A model generated the notes under the pieces. The model ran no database searches. It had not been told where the DNA came from and was given only the letters and a program-made list of their open reading frames with translations. This document shows, in pieces, positions 17,427 to 26,500 of a stretch of 63,492 nucleotides of DNA. Each line of letters starts with the position of its first letter. Position 1 is the first letter of the stretch. The DNA comes from Acidimicrobiaceae bacterium (lineage in GTDB: Bacteria > Actinomycetota > Acidimicrobiia > Acidimicrobiales > Aldehydirespiratoraceae): NCBI GenBank assembly GCA_028819505.1, contig JAPPLH010000061.1, positions 14,796 to 78,287 on the forward strand. Direction: 5' to 3'. The translations under genes were made by a program, and so were the position numbers.

Positions 17427-19181
17427 ATGAGCCCCTACCGCGACGGCATCGCCCGCCGGGGCTACCGGCTGATCATGCGGTCGGTGCGGGCCCACCCGAT
17501 CCCGCACGCGGTGGCCCTCATCGGCGCGCTCGGGTTCGTCGCCGCCACGGTGGGAACCGCCTGGCTGCTGGGCTGGATCACCGACCACGTGATCATCGCT
17601 GACGAAGCCGAGCGCACCCGCCCGGCGGTGGCCGCGATGCTGGTGATCGGGGTCTCGGTGGCGAGCGGGGTGTCGGTGCTGATGCGCCGCTGGTTCCTGG
17701 CCATGGCTGAGCTGCGAACCCAGCGCGACTGGCGGCGGGCCCTGCTGCACCGCTACATCGACCTGCCCATGGACTTCCACCGCGAGCGCGACCCGGGCGA
17801 GCTGCTCGCCCATGCCGACTCCGACGTCAACACGGCCACCATGGTGCTCAAGCCGCTGGCCTTCGCGGTCAGCGTGGTGGTCCTCGTGGCGGTCACGATG
17901 GTCGCCCTGTTCGCCGCCCACCCGCTGCTGGCGCTGATCGCCGCGGTCGTGTTCCCGGCGCTGGCGGTGATCAGCCGGGTCTACACGCGCATGGTCGAGG
18001 CGCCTTCGGCCGAGGTGCAGCGGCGGGTCGGCGAAGTGTCGGAGGTGGCCCACGAGAGCTTCGACGGGGCCGTGGTGGTGAAGACTCTCGGCCGGGAGCC
18101 CATGGAGGTGGAGCGGATGCGGGCCGCGTCGGCGCGGCTCCGCGACGAGCGCATCCGGGTCGGTCGGATGCGGGCCGGCTTCGAGCCCTCCATAGACGCC
18201 CTGCCCACGGTGGGCGCCATCGTCCTGCTGCTGGTCGGTGCCTGGCTGGTGGGGCGGGGCTCGGCCACGCCCGGCGACCTGGTGCTGGCCGCGACCCTGT
18301 TCTCGCTGCTCGCCCTGCCGCTGTTCATCGTCGGGTTCTTCCTGGAGGAGATGCCCCGTTCGGTGGTGTCGCTGGAGCGAGTGGACCGGGTGCTGGACCG
18401 GCCTCTCGAGCCGTCAGCCGAGCCTGAGGGCAACGGCCCGGTGCTCCCTCCGGGTCCGCTCGGGCTGCAGGTTGACGACCTCGCGGTCCGCTACGGATCG
18501 CGGCCCGTCCTCGACGGGTTGTCGCTGGCCGTCAACCCGGGCGAGACCGTGGCGCTGGTGGGCGCAACCGGCTCGGGCAAGTCGACGCTGATCGAAACCG
18601 TGGCCGGGCTCAACTCCGTGGCCGGCGGCTCCATACACCTCTCGGGCGCGGCTCTGCAGGACGTGCCGTCCGAAGAGCTCCACAGTGCGGTAGCGCTGGT
18701 GTTCCAGGATGCGTTCCTGTTCGCCGATTCGGTCACCGAGAACGTCGGCTTGCAGCGGGGACGCTCACCGGCCGACGTGTCCGCCGCGCTGGACTCGGCG
18801 GCTGCCGGCGCCTTCGTGGACGCACTGCCCGACGGTGGCGCCACCGTGGTGGGGGAACGGGGCGTGACCCTCTCCGGTGGCCAGCGGCAGCGGGTGGCGC
18901 TGGCCCGCGCCCTCGTCCGCTCGCCGCGGCTGCTCATGCTCGACGACGCCACCAGCGCGGTCGACCCCGTCGTGGAGGGTGAGATCCTCGCCAACCTGCG
19001 CCGCGACCTCGACACCACGATGCTGGTGGTGGCGCACCGGATCTCCACGATCGAGCTCGCCGACCGGGTCGCGTACCTGGCCGGCGGCAGGATCGTTGCC
19101 ACCGGCACCCACGAGGAGCTGCTGGACATCGACGACTACCGGTCGCTGGTGTCGGCCTACGAGCAGGCCGAAGTCCCGTGA
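17427..19181 (+). CDS. ABC exporter half-transporter, degenerate-site subunit
   Basis: A 584-aa membrane ABC protein: about six transmembrane helices (residues 20-310), then a nucleotide-binding domain with Walker A GATGSGKST, Q-loop FQDAFLFADS, an intact signature LSGGQRQRVALARAL, Walker B LLMLDDATSAVD and H-loop VAHRIST. The residue after Walker B is Asp, not the catalytic Glu, so its own ATP site should be weak. The partner gene has the opposite pattern, so the two form a heterodimeric exporter of the TM287/288 or BmrCD type. Start GTG 17424 or ATG 17427. The substrate (drug, lipid or peptide) is unknown. The downstream gene overlaps by 4 bp. Confidence 0.92.
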   Translation: MSPYRDGIARRGYRLIMRSVRAHPIPHAVALIGALGFVAATVGTAWLLGWITDHVIIADEAERTRPAVAAMLVIGVSVASGVSVLMRRWFLAMAELRTQRDWRRALLHRYIDLPMDFHRERDPGELLAHADSDVNTATMVLKPLAFAVSVVVLVAVTMVALFAAHPLLALIAAVVFPALAVISRVYTRMVEAPSAEVQRRVGEVSEVAHESFDGAVVVKTLGREPMEVERMRAASARLRDERIRVGRMRAGFEPSIDALPTVGAIVLLLVGAWLVGRGSATPGDLVLAATLFSLLALPLFIVGFFLEEMPRSVVSLERVDRVLDRPLEPSAEPEGNGPVLPPGPLGLQVDDLAVRYGSRPVLDGLSLAVNPGETVALVGATGSGKSTLIETVAGLNSVAGGSIHLSGAALQDVPSEELHSAVALVFQDAFLFADSVTENVGLQRGRSPADVSAALDSAAAGAFVDALPDGGATVVGERGVTLSGGQRQRVALARALVRSPRLLMLDDATSAVDPVVEGEILANLRRDLDTTMLVVAHRISTIELADRVAYLAGGRIVATGTHEELLDIDDYRSLVSAYEQAEVP

Positions 19182-21082
19182 GCGACACACCGGAGGCCGA
19201 GGTCCGGGCCCGGCCGGGCAGTGAACCCGTCGGCGGTGGCACCGACCCACAGCGAGCAGGGATCGGTGAGACGCCGAGCAAGTCGGCCGGGGAGGAGGTC
19301 AAGGCACTCCGAGTGCTGCGCCGCGGCTTCGCCATGAGCCCCGAATTGCGTCGAGGACTCCCGGTGGTCGCCGCGGTGGGGATGTTCGCCGCGGTCGGAC
19401 GGCTGATCGTGCCGGTCATGGTGCAGCTCGTCCTCGACCACGGCGTGATCGGCCCCGACGGCTACCGGCCCGGTGTGGTGTGGGCTCTGTCGATGTCCGC
19501 ACTCGGCGCGGTTCTGGTGGTGGCCGCGGCCAGCCGCTTCGCCCTGATCCGGCTGGTGCGCATGGCCGAGTCGGTGCTGCTCGGCCTGAGGGTCAGGGCG
19601 TTCGAGCACATCCACCGGCTGAGCCTGGCCACGCACACCGAGACGCGCCGGGGGGTGCTGGTGGCCCGGGTGACGAGCGACATCGAGGCCATGGCCATCT
19701 TCATGCAGTGGGGCGCCATGTCCTGGACCATCAACCCGGTACTGATTGTGGCGACGCTGGCAGTGATGCTGTTCTACAGCTGGCAGCTCACGCTGCTGGT
19801 GCTGGTTCTGCACCTGCTGCTCCTGCCGTTCATGCGCTGGGTGCAGCGCCGCCAGATCGCGGCCCACTCCCGGGTGCGCGACCGGGTGGCCGACACCATG
19901 GGCCACGCCAGCGAGACGGTGTCGGCCGCGGCGGTGATACGGGCATACGGGTACCGCGGCGCCGTCCGGGCCCGCCTCGACCGCGCCGTGGACCGCCAGT
20001 ACGCGGCCCAGATGTCGGCATTCAAGTGGTGGGCCTTCCTGATGCCGACGGTCGATCTGGTGTCGTCGGTGGCGCTGGCTGCGGCCCTCGTCGTCGGGGT
20101 GACGTGGAGCGACGAGTTGGGCATCGGTGCCGGGGGCCTGGTGGCCTTCGTGTTCCTTGTGCGGCTCTTGATGAGGCCGATCTCGGAGATCGGTGAGGTG
20201 TTCGACACCACCCAGTCCGCGCTGGCGGCATGGTGGAAGGTCCTGGGAGTGCTCGACACGCCCGTCGAGGTGGTCGAGCCGGAGCCCGCTGAGGCAGAGG
20301 AACTGCCTTCGGGTCCACTGCCCGTGGAAGTGCGGGGCGTGAGTTTCTCGTACCGCGCCGGCGAGCCCGTGCTGCGGGGGATCGACGTGCGCATACCGCC
20401 CGACACCAATGCGGCCGTGGTCGGCGAGACCGGCTCGGGCAAGACGACCTTCGCCCGTCTTCTGGCCCGCCTGGCCGACCCCGCGACGGGCGAAGTCGTG
20501 GTGGGCGGTGTGGACCTCCGCGCCGTGGCCCCCGAGGCTCGCCGCCGGAGTATCAGGATGGTTCCCCAGGACGGCTTCCTGTTCGCGGCCACCATCGAGG
20601 ACAACATCCGCTACGGCCGGCCCGGCGCCAACGCAGCCGACGCGGCCGCGGCCATCGACGAGCTCGGGCTGCGGGGCTGGGTCGAGGGGCTCCCGGCCGG
20701 GATGCGGACTCCGGTGGGACAGCGAGGCGGGCGGCTGTCGGTGGGCGAGCGCCAGCTGGTGGCGCTGGCCCGGGCCCAGGTCGCCGATCCGGGCCTGCTG
20801 ATCCTGGACGAGGCCACCTCCGCGGTGGATCCCGAGACCGAGGAGGCTCTGGCCGCGGCCATGGCCCGTCTGGCGGTCGGTCGCACGACGGTGTCGGTGG
20901 CCCACCGCCTGAGCACCGCCGAGCGCGCCGACCTGGTGCTGGTGTTCGACGACGGCCGCATTGTCGAGCAGGGCGCCCACCGCGATCTGGTCGCTGCGGG
21001 CGGCGTGTACGCCCGGCTGCACCGGTCCTGGGTGGGCAACACCCGCCGGACGGCGGCCGGGGCGGGCGCTCAGCCCGGCTGA
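19178..21082 (+). CDS. ABC exporter half-transporter, consensus-site subunit
   Basis: A 634-aa partner of the preceding gene, starting at a GTG that overlaps the upstream stop (GTGA). Residues 1-45 are a polar extension, then come about six transmembrane helices and a nucleotide-binding domain. This has Walker A GETGSGKTT, Q-loop VPQDGFLFAAT, Walker B LLILDEATSAVD with the catalytic Glu, and H-loop VAHRLST, but the signature reads LSVGERQLV instead of LSGGQ. Its Walker motifs plus the partner's LSGGQ make the one competent ATP site. Tight overlap implies translational coupling and 1:1 assembly in the membrane. Confidence 0.92.
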   Translation: MSDTPEAEVRARPGSEPVGGGTDPQRAGIGETPSKSAGEEVKALRVLRRGFAMSPELRRGLPVVAAVGMFAAVGRLIVPVMVQLVLDHGVIGPDGYRPGVVWALSMSALGAVLVVAAASRFALIRLVRMAESVLLGLRVRAFEHIHRLSLATHTETRRGVLVARVTSDIEAMAIFMQWGAMSWTINPVLIVATLAVMLFYSWQLTLLVLVLHLLLLPFMRWVQRRQIAAHSRVRDRVADTMGHASETVSAAAVIRAYGYRGAVRARLDRAVDRQYAAQMSAFKWWAFLMPTVDLVSSVALAAALVVGVTWSDELGIGAGGLVAFVFLVRLLMRPISEIGEVFDTTQSALAAWWKVLGVLDTPVEVVEPEPAEAEELPSGPLPVEVRGVSFSYRAGEPVLRGIDVRIPPDTNAAVVGETGSGKTTFARLLARLADPATGEVVVGGVDLRAVAPEARRRSIRMVPQDGFLFAATIEDNIRYGRPGANAADAAAAIDELGLRGWVEGLPAGMRTPVGQRGGRLSVGERQLVALARAQVADPGLLILDEATSAVDPETEEALAAAMARLAVGRTTVSVAHRLSTAERADLVLVFDDGRIVEQGAHRDLVAAGGVYARLHRSWVGNTRRTAAGAGAQPG

Positions 21083-21099
21083 GGGCGTGCCGCACCGGC

Positions 21100-21105
21100 T
21101 ACGGT
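21100..21105 (+). promoter_or_regulatory. -10 box (TACGGT) of mdh, leaderless type
   Basis: TACGGT with a 7-nt spacer to the ATG at 21113. It lies 18 bp after the ABC gene stop, so mdh can be transcribed on its own. It also argues for ATG 21113 over the in-frame GTG at 21104. Confidence 0.5.
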
Positions 21106-21112
21106 GCCCGCC

Positions 21113-22099
21113 ATGCGTGATCCTGTGAGAGTGGCCGTCACCGGAGCGGCCGGGCAGATCGGCTACAGCCTGCTGTTCCGCATCGCCTCGGGCTCGATGC
21201 TCGGACCCGAGGTGCCGGTGATCCTCCAGATGCTGGAGATACCGCCGGCCATGGACGCACTGCGGGGCGTGGCCATGGAACTCGACGACTGCGCCTTCGG
21301 GCTGCTGGCCGGCATGGTGCTCAGCGACGACCCCGGCGAGGCCTTCGACGGCGTCCAGGTCGCCCTGCTGGTGGGCTCGCGGCCCCGCACCAAGGGAATG
21401 GAGCGCAAGGACCTGCTGGAGGCCAACGGCGCGATCTTCACCGTGCAGGGCAGGGCCCTGGCCGCCGGCGCCGCCGACGACCTGCGGGTGCTGGTGGTGG
21501 GCAACCCGGCCAACACCAACTGCCTGATCGCCATGAACAACGCCGAGGGGGTGCCCCGCGAGCGGTTCACGGCCATGACCCGCCTCGACCACAACCGGGC
21601 CAAGGCCCAGCTCGCCGCCCGGCTGGGCGCCGCCGTGGGCGATGTCCGCAGGATGACGATCTGGGGCAACCACTCCGCCACCCAGTACCCCGACCTGTTC
21701 CACTGCGAGGTGGACGGCCGCAACGCGGCGGGCCTCGTGGACGACCAGGAGTGGCTCGAAGGGACGTTCATCCCCACCGTGCAGCAGCGGGGTGCGGCCA
21801 TAATCGAGGCCCGGGGCGCGTCGTCGGCGGCCTCCGCGGCCAGCGCGGCCGTCGACCACGTACGCGACTGGATGCTGGGCACGCCGCCGGGCGACTGGGT
21901 CTCGATGGCGGTCCCCTCCGACGGCAGCTACGGCGTGCCCGACGGGCTGATCTCGTCGTTCCCGGCCACCTGCGCCGAAGGCGCCTACCGGATCGTCGGC
22001 GGCCTGGCGATCGACGGCTTCTCGCGGGCCCGCATCGACGCCTCGGTGGCCGAGTTGGCCGCCGAGCGCGACACGGTGGCCTCCCTCGGCCTCATCTAG
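21113..22099 (+). CDS. mdh: Malate dehydrogenase
   Basis: A 328-aa NAD-dependent enzyme of the TCA cycle interconverting malate and oxaloacetate. It begins with the Rossmann loop [18 protein letters not shown], has the substrate arginine loop [36 protein letters not shown], the active-site signature [18 protein letters not shown] and the catalytic His in [13 protein letters not shown]. The sequence is the cytosolic-MDH-like bacterial form. A type B palindromic element begins 25 bp after the stop. Confidence 0.96.
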   Translation: MRDPVRVAVTGAAGQIGYSLLFRIASGSMLGPEVPVILQMLEIPPAMDALRGVAMELDDCAFGLLAGMVLSDDPGEAFDGVQVALLVGSRPRTKGMERKDLLEANGAIFTVQGRALAAGAADDLRVLVVGNPANTNCLIAMNNAEGVPRERFTAMTRLDHNRAKAQLAARLGAAVGDVRRMTIWGNHSATQYPDLFHCEVDGRNAAGLVDDQEWLEGTFIPTVQQRGAAIIEARGASSAASAASAAVDHVRDWMLGTPPGDWVSMAVPSDGSYGVPDGLISSFPATCAEGAYRIVGGLAIDGFSRARIDASVAELAAERDTVASLGLI

Positions 22100-22123
22100 G
22101 CGGCCGGGCGCCGTGCTGCTGGG

Positions 22124-22171
22124 AATTGGCAGCCCGGAGGCCCCGTTCGGGGCTCGTCCGCTGCCAATTCG
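22124..22171. repeat. Dispersed palindromic element, type B, copy 1
   Basis: A 48-bp element with perfect 11-bp arms GAATTGGCAGC (22124-22134) and GCTGCCAATTC (22161-22171). The centre holds an inner hairpin GCCCC-GTTC-GGGGC. It lies 25 bp after the mdh stop and 41 bp before the Fpg gene. Confidence 0.85.
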
Positions 22172-22211
22172 CGCCGGAGCGGCCCCGGCGGGCCTCTGAG
22201 GGACGCCGGCC

Positions 22212-23075
22212 ATGCCCGAGTTGCCGGAGGTTGCAGCCCACGCCGAGCGGCTGTCGGCCGGGTTCGCGGGAGCACCGCTGGCCCGGTTCGAGCCGATGCA
22301 CCCGGCCGTGCTCAAGACCTTCGATCCCCGTCCCGCCGCGGCCGCGGGCAAGGCGCTGAGGAAGGTCGGCCACCGGGGCAAGTACCTGCTGTTGCGTTTC
22401 GGTGAGGGCGACGACGCGCACGAGGACTCCGACCTGACGTTCGTGGTCCATCTCATGCAGGCAGGCCGGCTGCGCATCGACGCCGACCGGGCCCGCAAGC
22501 GCCGCGGCGGCATGGCCCGCTGGACCTTCGCCGACGGCCCGGCGCTCCTGCTCGCCGAGGCCGGCACGGAGCGCCGGGCGGGCGTCTGGCTGCTGGCCGG
22601 CGACCCGGGAGCGGTGGAGCCGCTGGCCCGTCTCGGACCCGACGCCCACACCATCGGCCGCGACGATCTCGCCCAACGCCTGACCGCGGCCGGTGAGCGC
22701 GTGCACGGCTTCCTGCGGGATCAGTCGCATCTGGCCGGGATCGGCCGCCTGCTCGCCAACGAGATACTCCATTCGGCCCGGATCTCGCCGTTCGCCAACA
22801 CGTCGCGCCTCGACGGCGACGCCGTCGACCGTCTGCATGCCGCCATCGCCGCATCCATCGCCAGGGGTCTGGCCGCGGAGCGGGAGCGCGACGACATGGG
22901 CCGCTCCCAGGATCGTCCCAGCGACGTCCACCATCGGGTGGGCGAGCCGTGCCCGGCATGCGGGGACACGGTGCGCCCGGTCGAGTACCGCCGCTACCGG
23001 GTGGCCTATTGCCCGACCTGCCAGACGGGCGGCAAGGTGCTGGCCGACAACACCACGAGCCGGTTCCTGAAGTAG
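22212..23075 (+). CDS. Formamidopyrimidine-DNA glycosylase family protein (Fpg/Nei)
   Basis: A 287-aa base-excision repair glycosylase/AP lyase. It starts with the invariant MPELPEV, in which Pro2 (after Met removal) is the nucleophile and Glu3 the acid. It has the central H2TH region (LAGIGRLLANEILHSARISPF) and ends in a complete zinc finger CPACGDTVRPVEYRRYRVAY followed by CPTCQTGGK. The overall sequence diverges from standard MutM, so Nei-like specificity for oxidised pyrimidines is equally possible. ATG with GAGGGA 9 nt upstream. Confidence 0.9.
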   Translation: MPELPEVAAHAERLSAGFAGAPLARFEPMHPAVLKTFDPRPAAAAGKALRKVGHRGKYLLLRFGEGDDAHEDSDLTFVVHLMQAGRLRIDADRARKRRGGMARWTFADGPALLLAEAGTERRAGVWLLAGDPGAVEPLARLGPDAHTIGRDDLAQRLTAAGERVHGFLRDQSHLAGIGRLLANEILHSARISPFANTSRLDGDAVDRLHAAIAASIARGLAAERERDDMGRSQDRPSDVHHRVGEPCPACGDTVRPVEYRRYRVAYCPTCQTGGKVLADNTTSRFLK

Positions 23076-23163
23076 CAGGCCGGGTCTGCGTCGTGGGCCT
23101 GCGACGGCTCCTGGTCGTGGCTGTCCTCCGCGGCTTGCCGGAAGCAGCATGCCGTCGGTGTCG

Positions 23164-23565
23164 TCAGGCTGCCCCGGCCAGGGCGGCGCCGATGGCCTCC
23201 ATGGCTGGGCGGGCCGCGAGCAGCAGCCGAGGATCGCCGTCGAACCGCAGCCGCCCCTCGGCGAAGGCGCGTTGAGCGGATGCACCCTCGACCGTGATCG
23301 ATCGAGCCGTGTCGCGGTCCGATGCCAGCGTCACGACGGGCTGGCCGTGCGCCCCGCCGGCGCGCCCGACGGCGGCCGACACCCGGCCGGAGGCGATGCG
23401 CACATGCCAGCAGAAGGCAGAGGCGTCATCGTCGTAGGCGTGGTACTCCAGCACCAGACCGACCGTGTCGTCGACGCGGCACTCCGACAGGGCGGCGTCG
23501 AGCCAGCCCACCCACTCGTCAGAAGGGAACACGGGCATGCCGCCCGCGTCGTGCTCGATGGTCAC
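23164..23565 (-). CDS. SCP2 sterol-transfer-like domain protein
   Basis: A 133-aa single-domain protein. The segment FCWHVRIASGRVSAAVGRAG and the close TARSITVEGASAQRAFAEGR followed by LRFDGDPRLLLAARPAMEAI fit the SCP2 lipid-binding fold, as does the length. It probably binds a hydrophobic ligand in the cytosol; no enzyme activity is expected. Starts at GTG with TAGCCT 6 nt upstream, back to back with the SulP promoter. Confidence 0.7.
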   Translation of the reverse strand: MTIEHDAGGMPVFPSDEWVGWLDAALSECRVDDTVGLVLEYHAYDDDASAFCWHVRIASGRVSAAVGRAGGAHGQPVVTLASDRDTARSITVEGASAQRAFAEGRLRFDGDPRLLLAARPAMEAIGAALAGAA

Positions 23566-23599
23566 GGGCGCAGGCTAGCCATCCTCGTAGCCTGACCCC
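23566..23599. promoter_or_regulatory. 34-bp divergent leaderless promoter region
   Basis: The whole gap between two divergent GTG starts. On the minus strand TAGCCT (23577-23572) lies 6 nt before the SCP2-like GTG; on the plus strand TAGCCT (23588-23593) lies 6 nt before the SulP GTG. The two -10 hexamers are 10 bp apart, so each -35 must lie inside the other gene and the two promoters should compete. Confidence 0.6.
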
Positions 23600-25096
23600 G
23601 TGTCCCGCCCGAGTACCGGAGATCTGATCGCCGGAGTGTCGGTGGCCCTGGTCGCCATCCCGCAGTCGCTGGCCTACGCCGAGTTGGCCGGGCTCCCGCC
23701 GCACTACGGCCTCTACGCGACGGCGCTGCCATCGCTGCTGGCCGCGTTCTTCGTGTCGTCCCGGTACCTGCAGACCGGACCGGTGGCCCTGACCGCGCTG
23801 CTCACCCTCGGCGCGCTGTCCGGGGTGGCCGAGCCGGGCGGGGCCGGCTACGTCCGGAGCGCGGCGCTGCTGGCGCTGCTGGTCGGCGTCATCCGGGTGC
23901 TGCTCGGCGTGGCCCGCATGGGCCGGGTCGCCTACGTGCTGTCGGAGCCGGTCGTCACCGGATTCACCGCCGGGGCCGCGGTCGTGATCATCGCCTCGCA
24001 GTTGCCCAAGATCTTCGACGTCTACCCCGACGGGCAGGTTCTGGCCGCCGCGGTGCGCGCTCTGGGCCGGCCCGGCGATTGGCGCTGGTCGGCCATCGCC
24101 TTCGCCGTGATAACGGTGGTCCTGATGATCGGGGGTCGCCACGTCCACCGCCTGTTCCCCGGTGTGCTGGTGGCGGTCATCGCCGGTGTGGCAGTGTCCG
24201 GCGCCAGCGGTTATGAGGGTTCGAAGGTGGGCGACCTCGACGGCGGGTTCATACCGTTGAGCCTGGACTTCCCGTGGTCGGAGACGCCAAGCCTGCTGCT
24301 GCCGGCGGCCGTGATCGCCCTGGTCGGGTTCGCCGAGCCGGCGTCGATCGCCCGCACCTACGCCGCGGCCGACCGCCTGCCGTGGAACGCCAACCGCGAG
24401 ATGGTCAGCCAGGGCGTCGCCAACCTCGCCTCCGCAGTGTCGGGCGCCTTCCCGGTGGGCGGCTCCTTCTCGCGCAGCTCGCTCAACCGGCTGGCCGGCG
24501 CCACCAGCCCATGGTCCGGCGCGATCACCGGCGCCTTCGTGCTGGCCGTGCTGCCGCTCGCCTTCCTGCTGGAGGACCTGCCCACTTCGGTACTGGGCGT
24601 GATCGTGATCGTCGTCGTGCTGCGGCTGGTCGACGTCGAGGAGATAGCCCGCCTGCCGTGGGGCTCGTTCCCCCAGGCGCTGGTGGGCGCGGGAACCACG
24701 TTCGCCACCATCGGCTTCGCGCCCCGGGTGGAGCGGGGCGTGCTGGTGGGGATCGGATTGGCCATCGCGGTGCACCTCTACCGCGAGATGCAGGTCATCA
24801 CCCCCGCCGAGCGGAACCATGAGACCCTCACCGTGCGGCCCAAGGGCGTGATGTGGTTCGCCACCGTGCCCCAGGTGGAGCGATCGGTCCGCGAGGAACT
24901 GGCCACCGAGCGAGACCTGACGTCGGTGGTGATCGACCTGGCCGGCGTGGGACGGCTCGACTACTCCGGGGCGGTGGCGCTGCGCCGCATTATCGAGAGG
25001 ATGTCGGCCGGTGGGGTGACGGTCGTCGTGGCCGGCATCCCGCCCAGCGCATCAGGCGCGGTGCGCGCCGAGCTCGAGGGCTACGAGTCGGCCTGA
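23600..25096 (+). CDS. SulP family anion transporter with STAS domain
   Basis: A 498-aa membrane protein with about 10-12 hydrophobic segments between residues 10 and 385, including the SulP signature SLAYAELAGLPPHYGLYATAL near the N-terminus. A cytoplasmic STAS domain follows (about 400-498, LDYSGAVALRRIIERM). SulP proteins carry sulfate, bicarbonate or dicarboxylates; the substrate here cannot be told. Complete length. Translation begins at GTG directly behind a leaderless-type promoter. Confidence 0.92.
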   Translation: MSRPSTGDLIAGVSVALVAIPQSLAYAELAGLPPHYGLYATALPSLLAAFFVSSRYLQTGPVALTALLTLGALSGVAEPGGAGYVRSAALLALLVGVIRVLLGVARMGRVAYVLSEPVVTGFTAGAAVVIIASQLPKIFDVYPDGQVLAAAVRALGRPGDWRWSAIAFAVITVVLMIGGRHVHRLFPGVLVAVIAGVAVSGASGYEGSKVGDLDGGFIPLSLDFPWSETPSLLLPAAVIALVGFAEPASIARTYAAADRLPWNANREMVSQGVANLASAVSGAFPVGGSFSRSSLNRLAGATSPWSGAITGAFVLAVLPLAFLLEDLPTSVLGVIVIVVVLRLVDVEEIARLPWGSFPQALVGAGTTFATIGFAPRVERGVLVGIGLAIAVHLYREMQVITPAERNHETLTVRPKGVMWFATVPQVERSVREELATERDLTSVVIDLAGVGRLDYSGAVALRRIIERMSAGGVTVVVAGIPPSASGAVRAELEGYESA

Positions 25097-25109
25097 CAGG
25101 CCCTAGACA

Positions 25110-25505
25110 CTAGAACGAGAAGCCGTCCAGCGCCTGCTTGAGGGCCTCGGTGTCGTGTGCGCCGAGCACGACCCTCGAGTTCGTGGCCACGTAGACGATG
25201 TCGAGGTTGATGCCGGCGTCAGACACCATGCGGGCCAGTTCGGCCAGCTCGCCCGGGCGGTCCTCGGCCTGGACCACCACCACCTCGCGCTCGCGGGTGA
25301 CGGACGGTCCGTGCGTGTTGGCCAGCGCCCGGTACACCGGCTCGCTGTGGGGCACGAGGATGTGAAGCTCCGCCGTGTTGCCGTTTCCCATGCACGTCGC
25401 GGCCGCGATGTTCACGCCCGCGTCGCTGATCGCCGTCGCCACTCGGGCCAGCGCCCCCGGTCTGTTCTCCAACTCGATCACCAGGTCGCTGGCCAGAGTC
25501 GACAT
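25110..25505 (-). CDS. Tandem ACT-domain protein
   Basis: A 131-aa protein made of two ACT domains: residues 7-65 (LVIELENRPGALARVATAIS / DAGVNIAAATCMG) and 75-131 (VVVQAEDRPGELAELARMVS / DAGINLDIVYVATNSRVVLG). ACT domains bind amino acids and regulate enzymes; with no catalytic domain attached this is probably a sensor or regulatory subunit. The ATG is preceded by a strong AGGAGG at 8 nt. It converges with the SulP gene. Confidence 0.85.
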   Translation of the reverse strand: MSTLASDLVIELENRPGALARVATAISDAGVNIAAATCMGNGNTAELHILVPHSEPVYRALANTHGPSVTREREVVVVQAEDRPGELAELARMVSDAGINLDIVYVATNSRVVLGAHDTEALKQALDGFSF

Positions 25506-25694
25506 GAGTGCGGATCCTCCTTGGGCTTGTGGGGCCCGGTGCGTGCATCCGGGCGGGTAGGCGACCGACTGTAGGGCACGACCGGGCCGCTGTGAAGCCC
25601 GGACTTCCGGTCCGGCGGCGGTCCTGTCCAGCGAGCACCGTTCGCGGCGCCGGCTGGATCGCACCAGCGCCGGTGGCGTGCGGTTCTTCGCATG

Positions 25695-26219
25695 TCACGG
25701 TTGGCGAGGACCCGACGCGGCGCCTACCGGGGGGTCTGTCGCGGCGGTGCCGGCGGCGGCGGGATCGAGCAGCGTCCCCTGGAGGGCGGCGCCGACCTCG
25801 GGCGCCATGTTCAACGCGGCGATGAGGGCGGTGAGCTTGAGGTTGATCTCGTCGATCTTGGCGTCCTGGGCGGCGAACCCGGCATCGACCTTGGCCTCGA
25901 GGCGGGCGAAGCGGTCGTTGACTTCGGCGAAGCGGTCGTTGACTTCGGCGAAGCGGTCGTTGGTGGTGGCGAGGGTGTAGGCGAGCAGGGCGATGACGAC
26001 GGTCCCCATGAAGCCCAGTATCCCCGCGAGCACGGCGCCGAAGAGGCTCAGCAGCGGGTTTGCGGCGATCTGGTCGCGCAGGCGGGTCCGGCCGGCGGCG
26101 AGGGTGCCGGCGCCGTCGCGTGCCGCGGCCCCGGCTCGGGGCGTCGGGGCCGGCTCGGAGTCGGGGCTGTGGGCCATGGACGGTGCCGCGGCTGCGGCCG
26201 GGGTCGGCGTTGCGGTCAT
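25695..26219 (-). CDS. Membrane-anchored coiled-coil protein
   Basis: A 174-aa protein of unknown function. An Ala/Pro-rich N-terminus (1-40) is followed by a basic patch, one transmembrane helix (about 56-83, LLSLFGAVLAGILGFMGTVV and onward) and a coiled coil with a repeated heptad NDRFAEV (three units) leading into EAKVDAGFAAQDAKIDEINL. The C-terminus is Ala/Pro-rich. It is probably an inner-membrane protein with a helical extension. ATG with GAGGA at 6 nt. The heptads are encoded by an exact 21-bp tandem repeat, so coil length may vary between strains. Confidence 0.65.
   Translation of the reverse strand: MTATPTPAAAAAPSMAHSPDSEPAPTPRAGAAARDGAGTLAAGRTRLRDQIAANPLLSLFGAVLAGILGFMGTVVIALLAYTLATTNDRFAEVNDRFAEVNDRFARLEAKVDAGFAAQDAKIDEINLKLTALIAALNMAPEVGAALQGTLLDPAAAGTAATDPPVGAASGPRQP
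25906..25962. repeat. 21-bp in-frame tandem repeat
   Basis: Two exact 21-bp units (25906-25926, 25927-25947) plus 15 bp of a third. They encode the heptad repeat of the coiled-coil protein on the minus strand. A whole-unit change would add or remove one heptad without a frameshift. Confidence 0.85.
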
Positions 26220-26488
26220 GGGTCCTCGCTTGCGCAGGCGGCGGCGCTTGTGGCGGCGCGGGTTCTGTCAGGGTTTCGGCTGGCCGCAACGAGCCCGGCA
26301 AGCGAGGCTGTCACAGGAGACTACATCAAGGTGGATGCAGCGTCAAAGCATGAAAGAACAGTGCTTCTCCGCTGCCTCCGGTCGCGCTGGCCGCCGGCGG
26401 AGCGCGCTGGTCCCGTCCGAACCGGAGCGGGGCGGCGGGGTGGCTACGGGCTCGCCGGGGTCGCCGCGGGAGGCCAGCGGTCGGGCAG

Positions 26489-26494
26489 TAGTCT
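26489..26494 (+). promoter_or_regulatory. -10 box (TAGTCT) of the MttB-like gene
   Basis: TAGTCT with a 6-nt spacer to the ATG at 26501; leaderless type. The 280-bp gap before it holds nothing else I can identify. Confidence 0.5.
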
Positions 26495-26500
26495 GCGGCG

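Noticed and set aside
19157-22654. 1165-aa minus-strand ORF across the ABC exporter and mdh
   Set aside because: Spans three verified plus-strand genes; low-complexity His/Gln/Arg translation typical of antisense GC-rich DNA.
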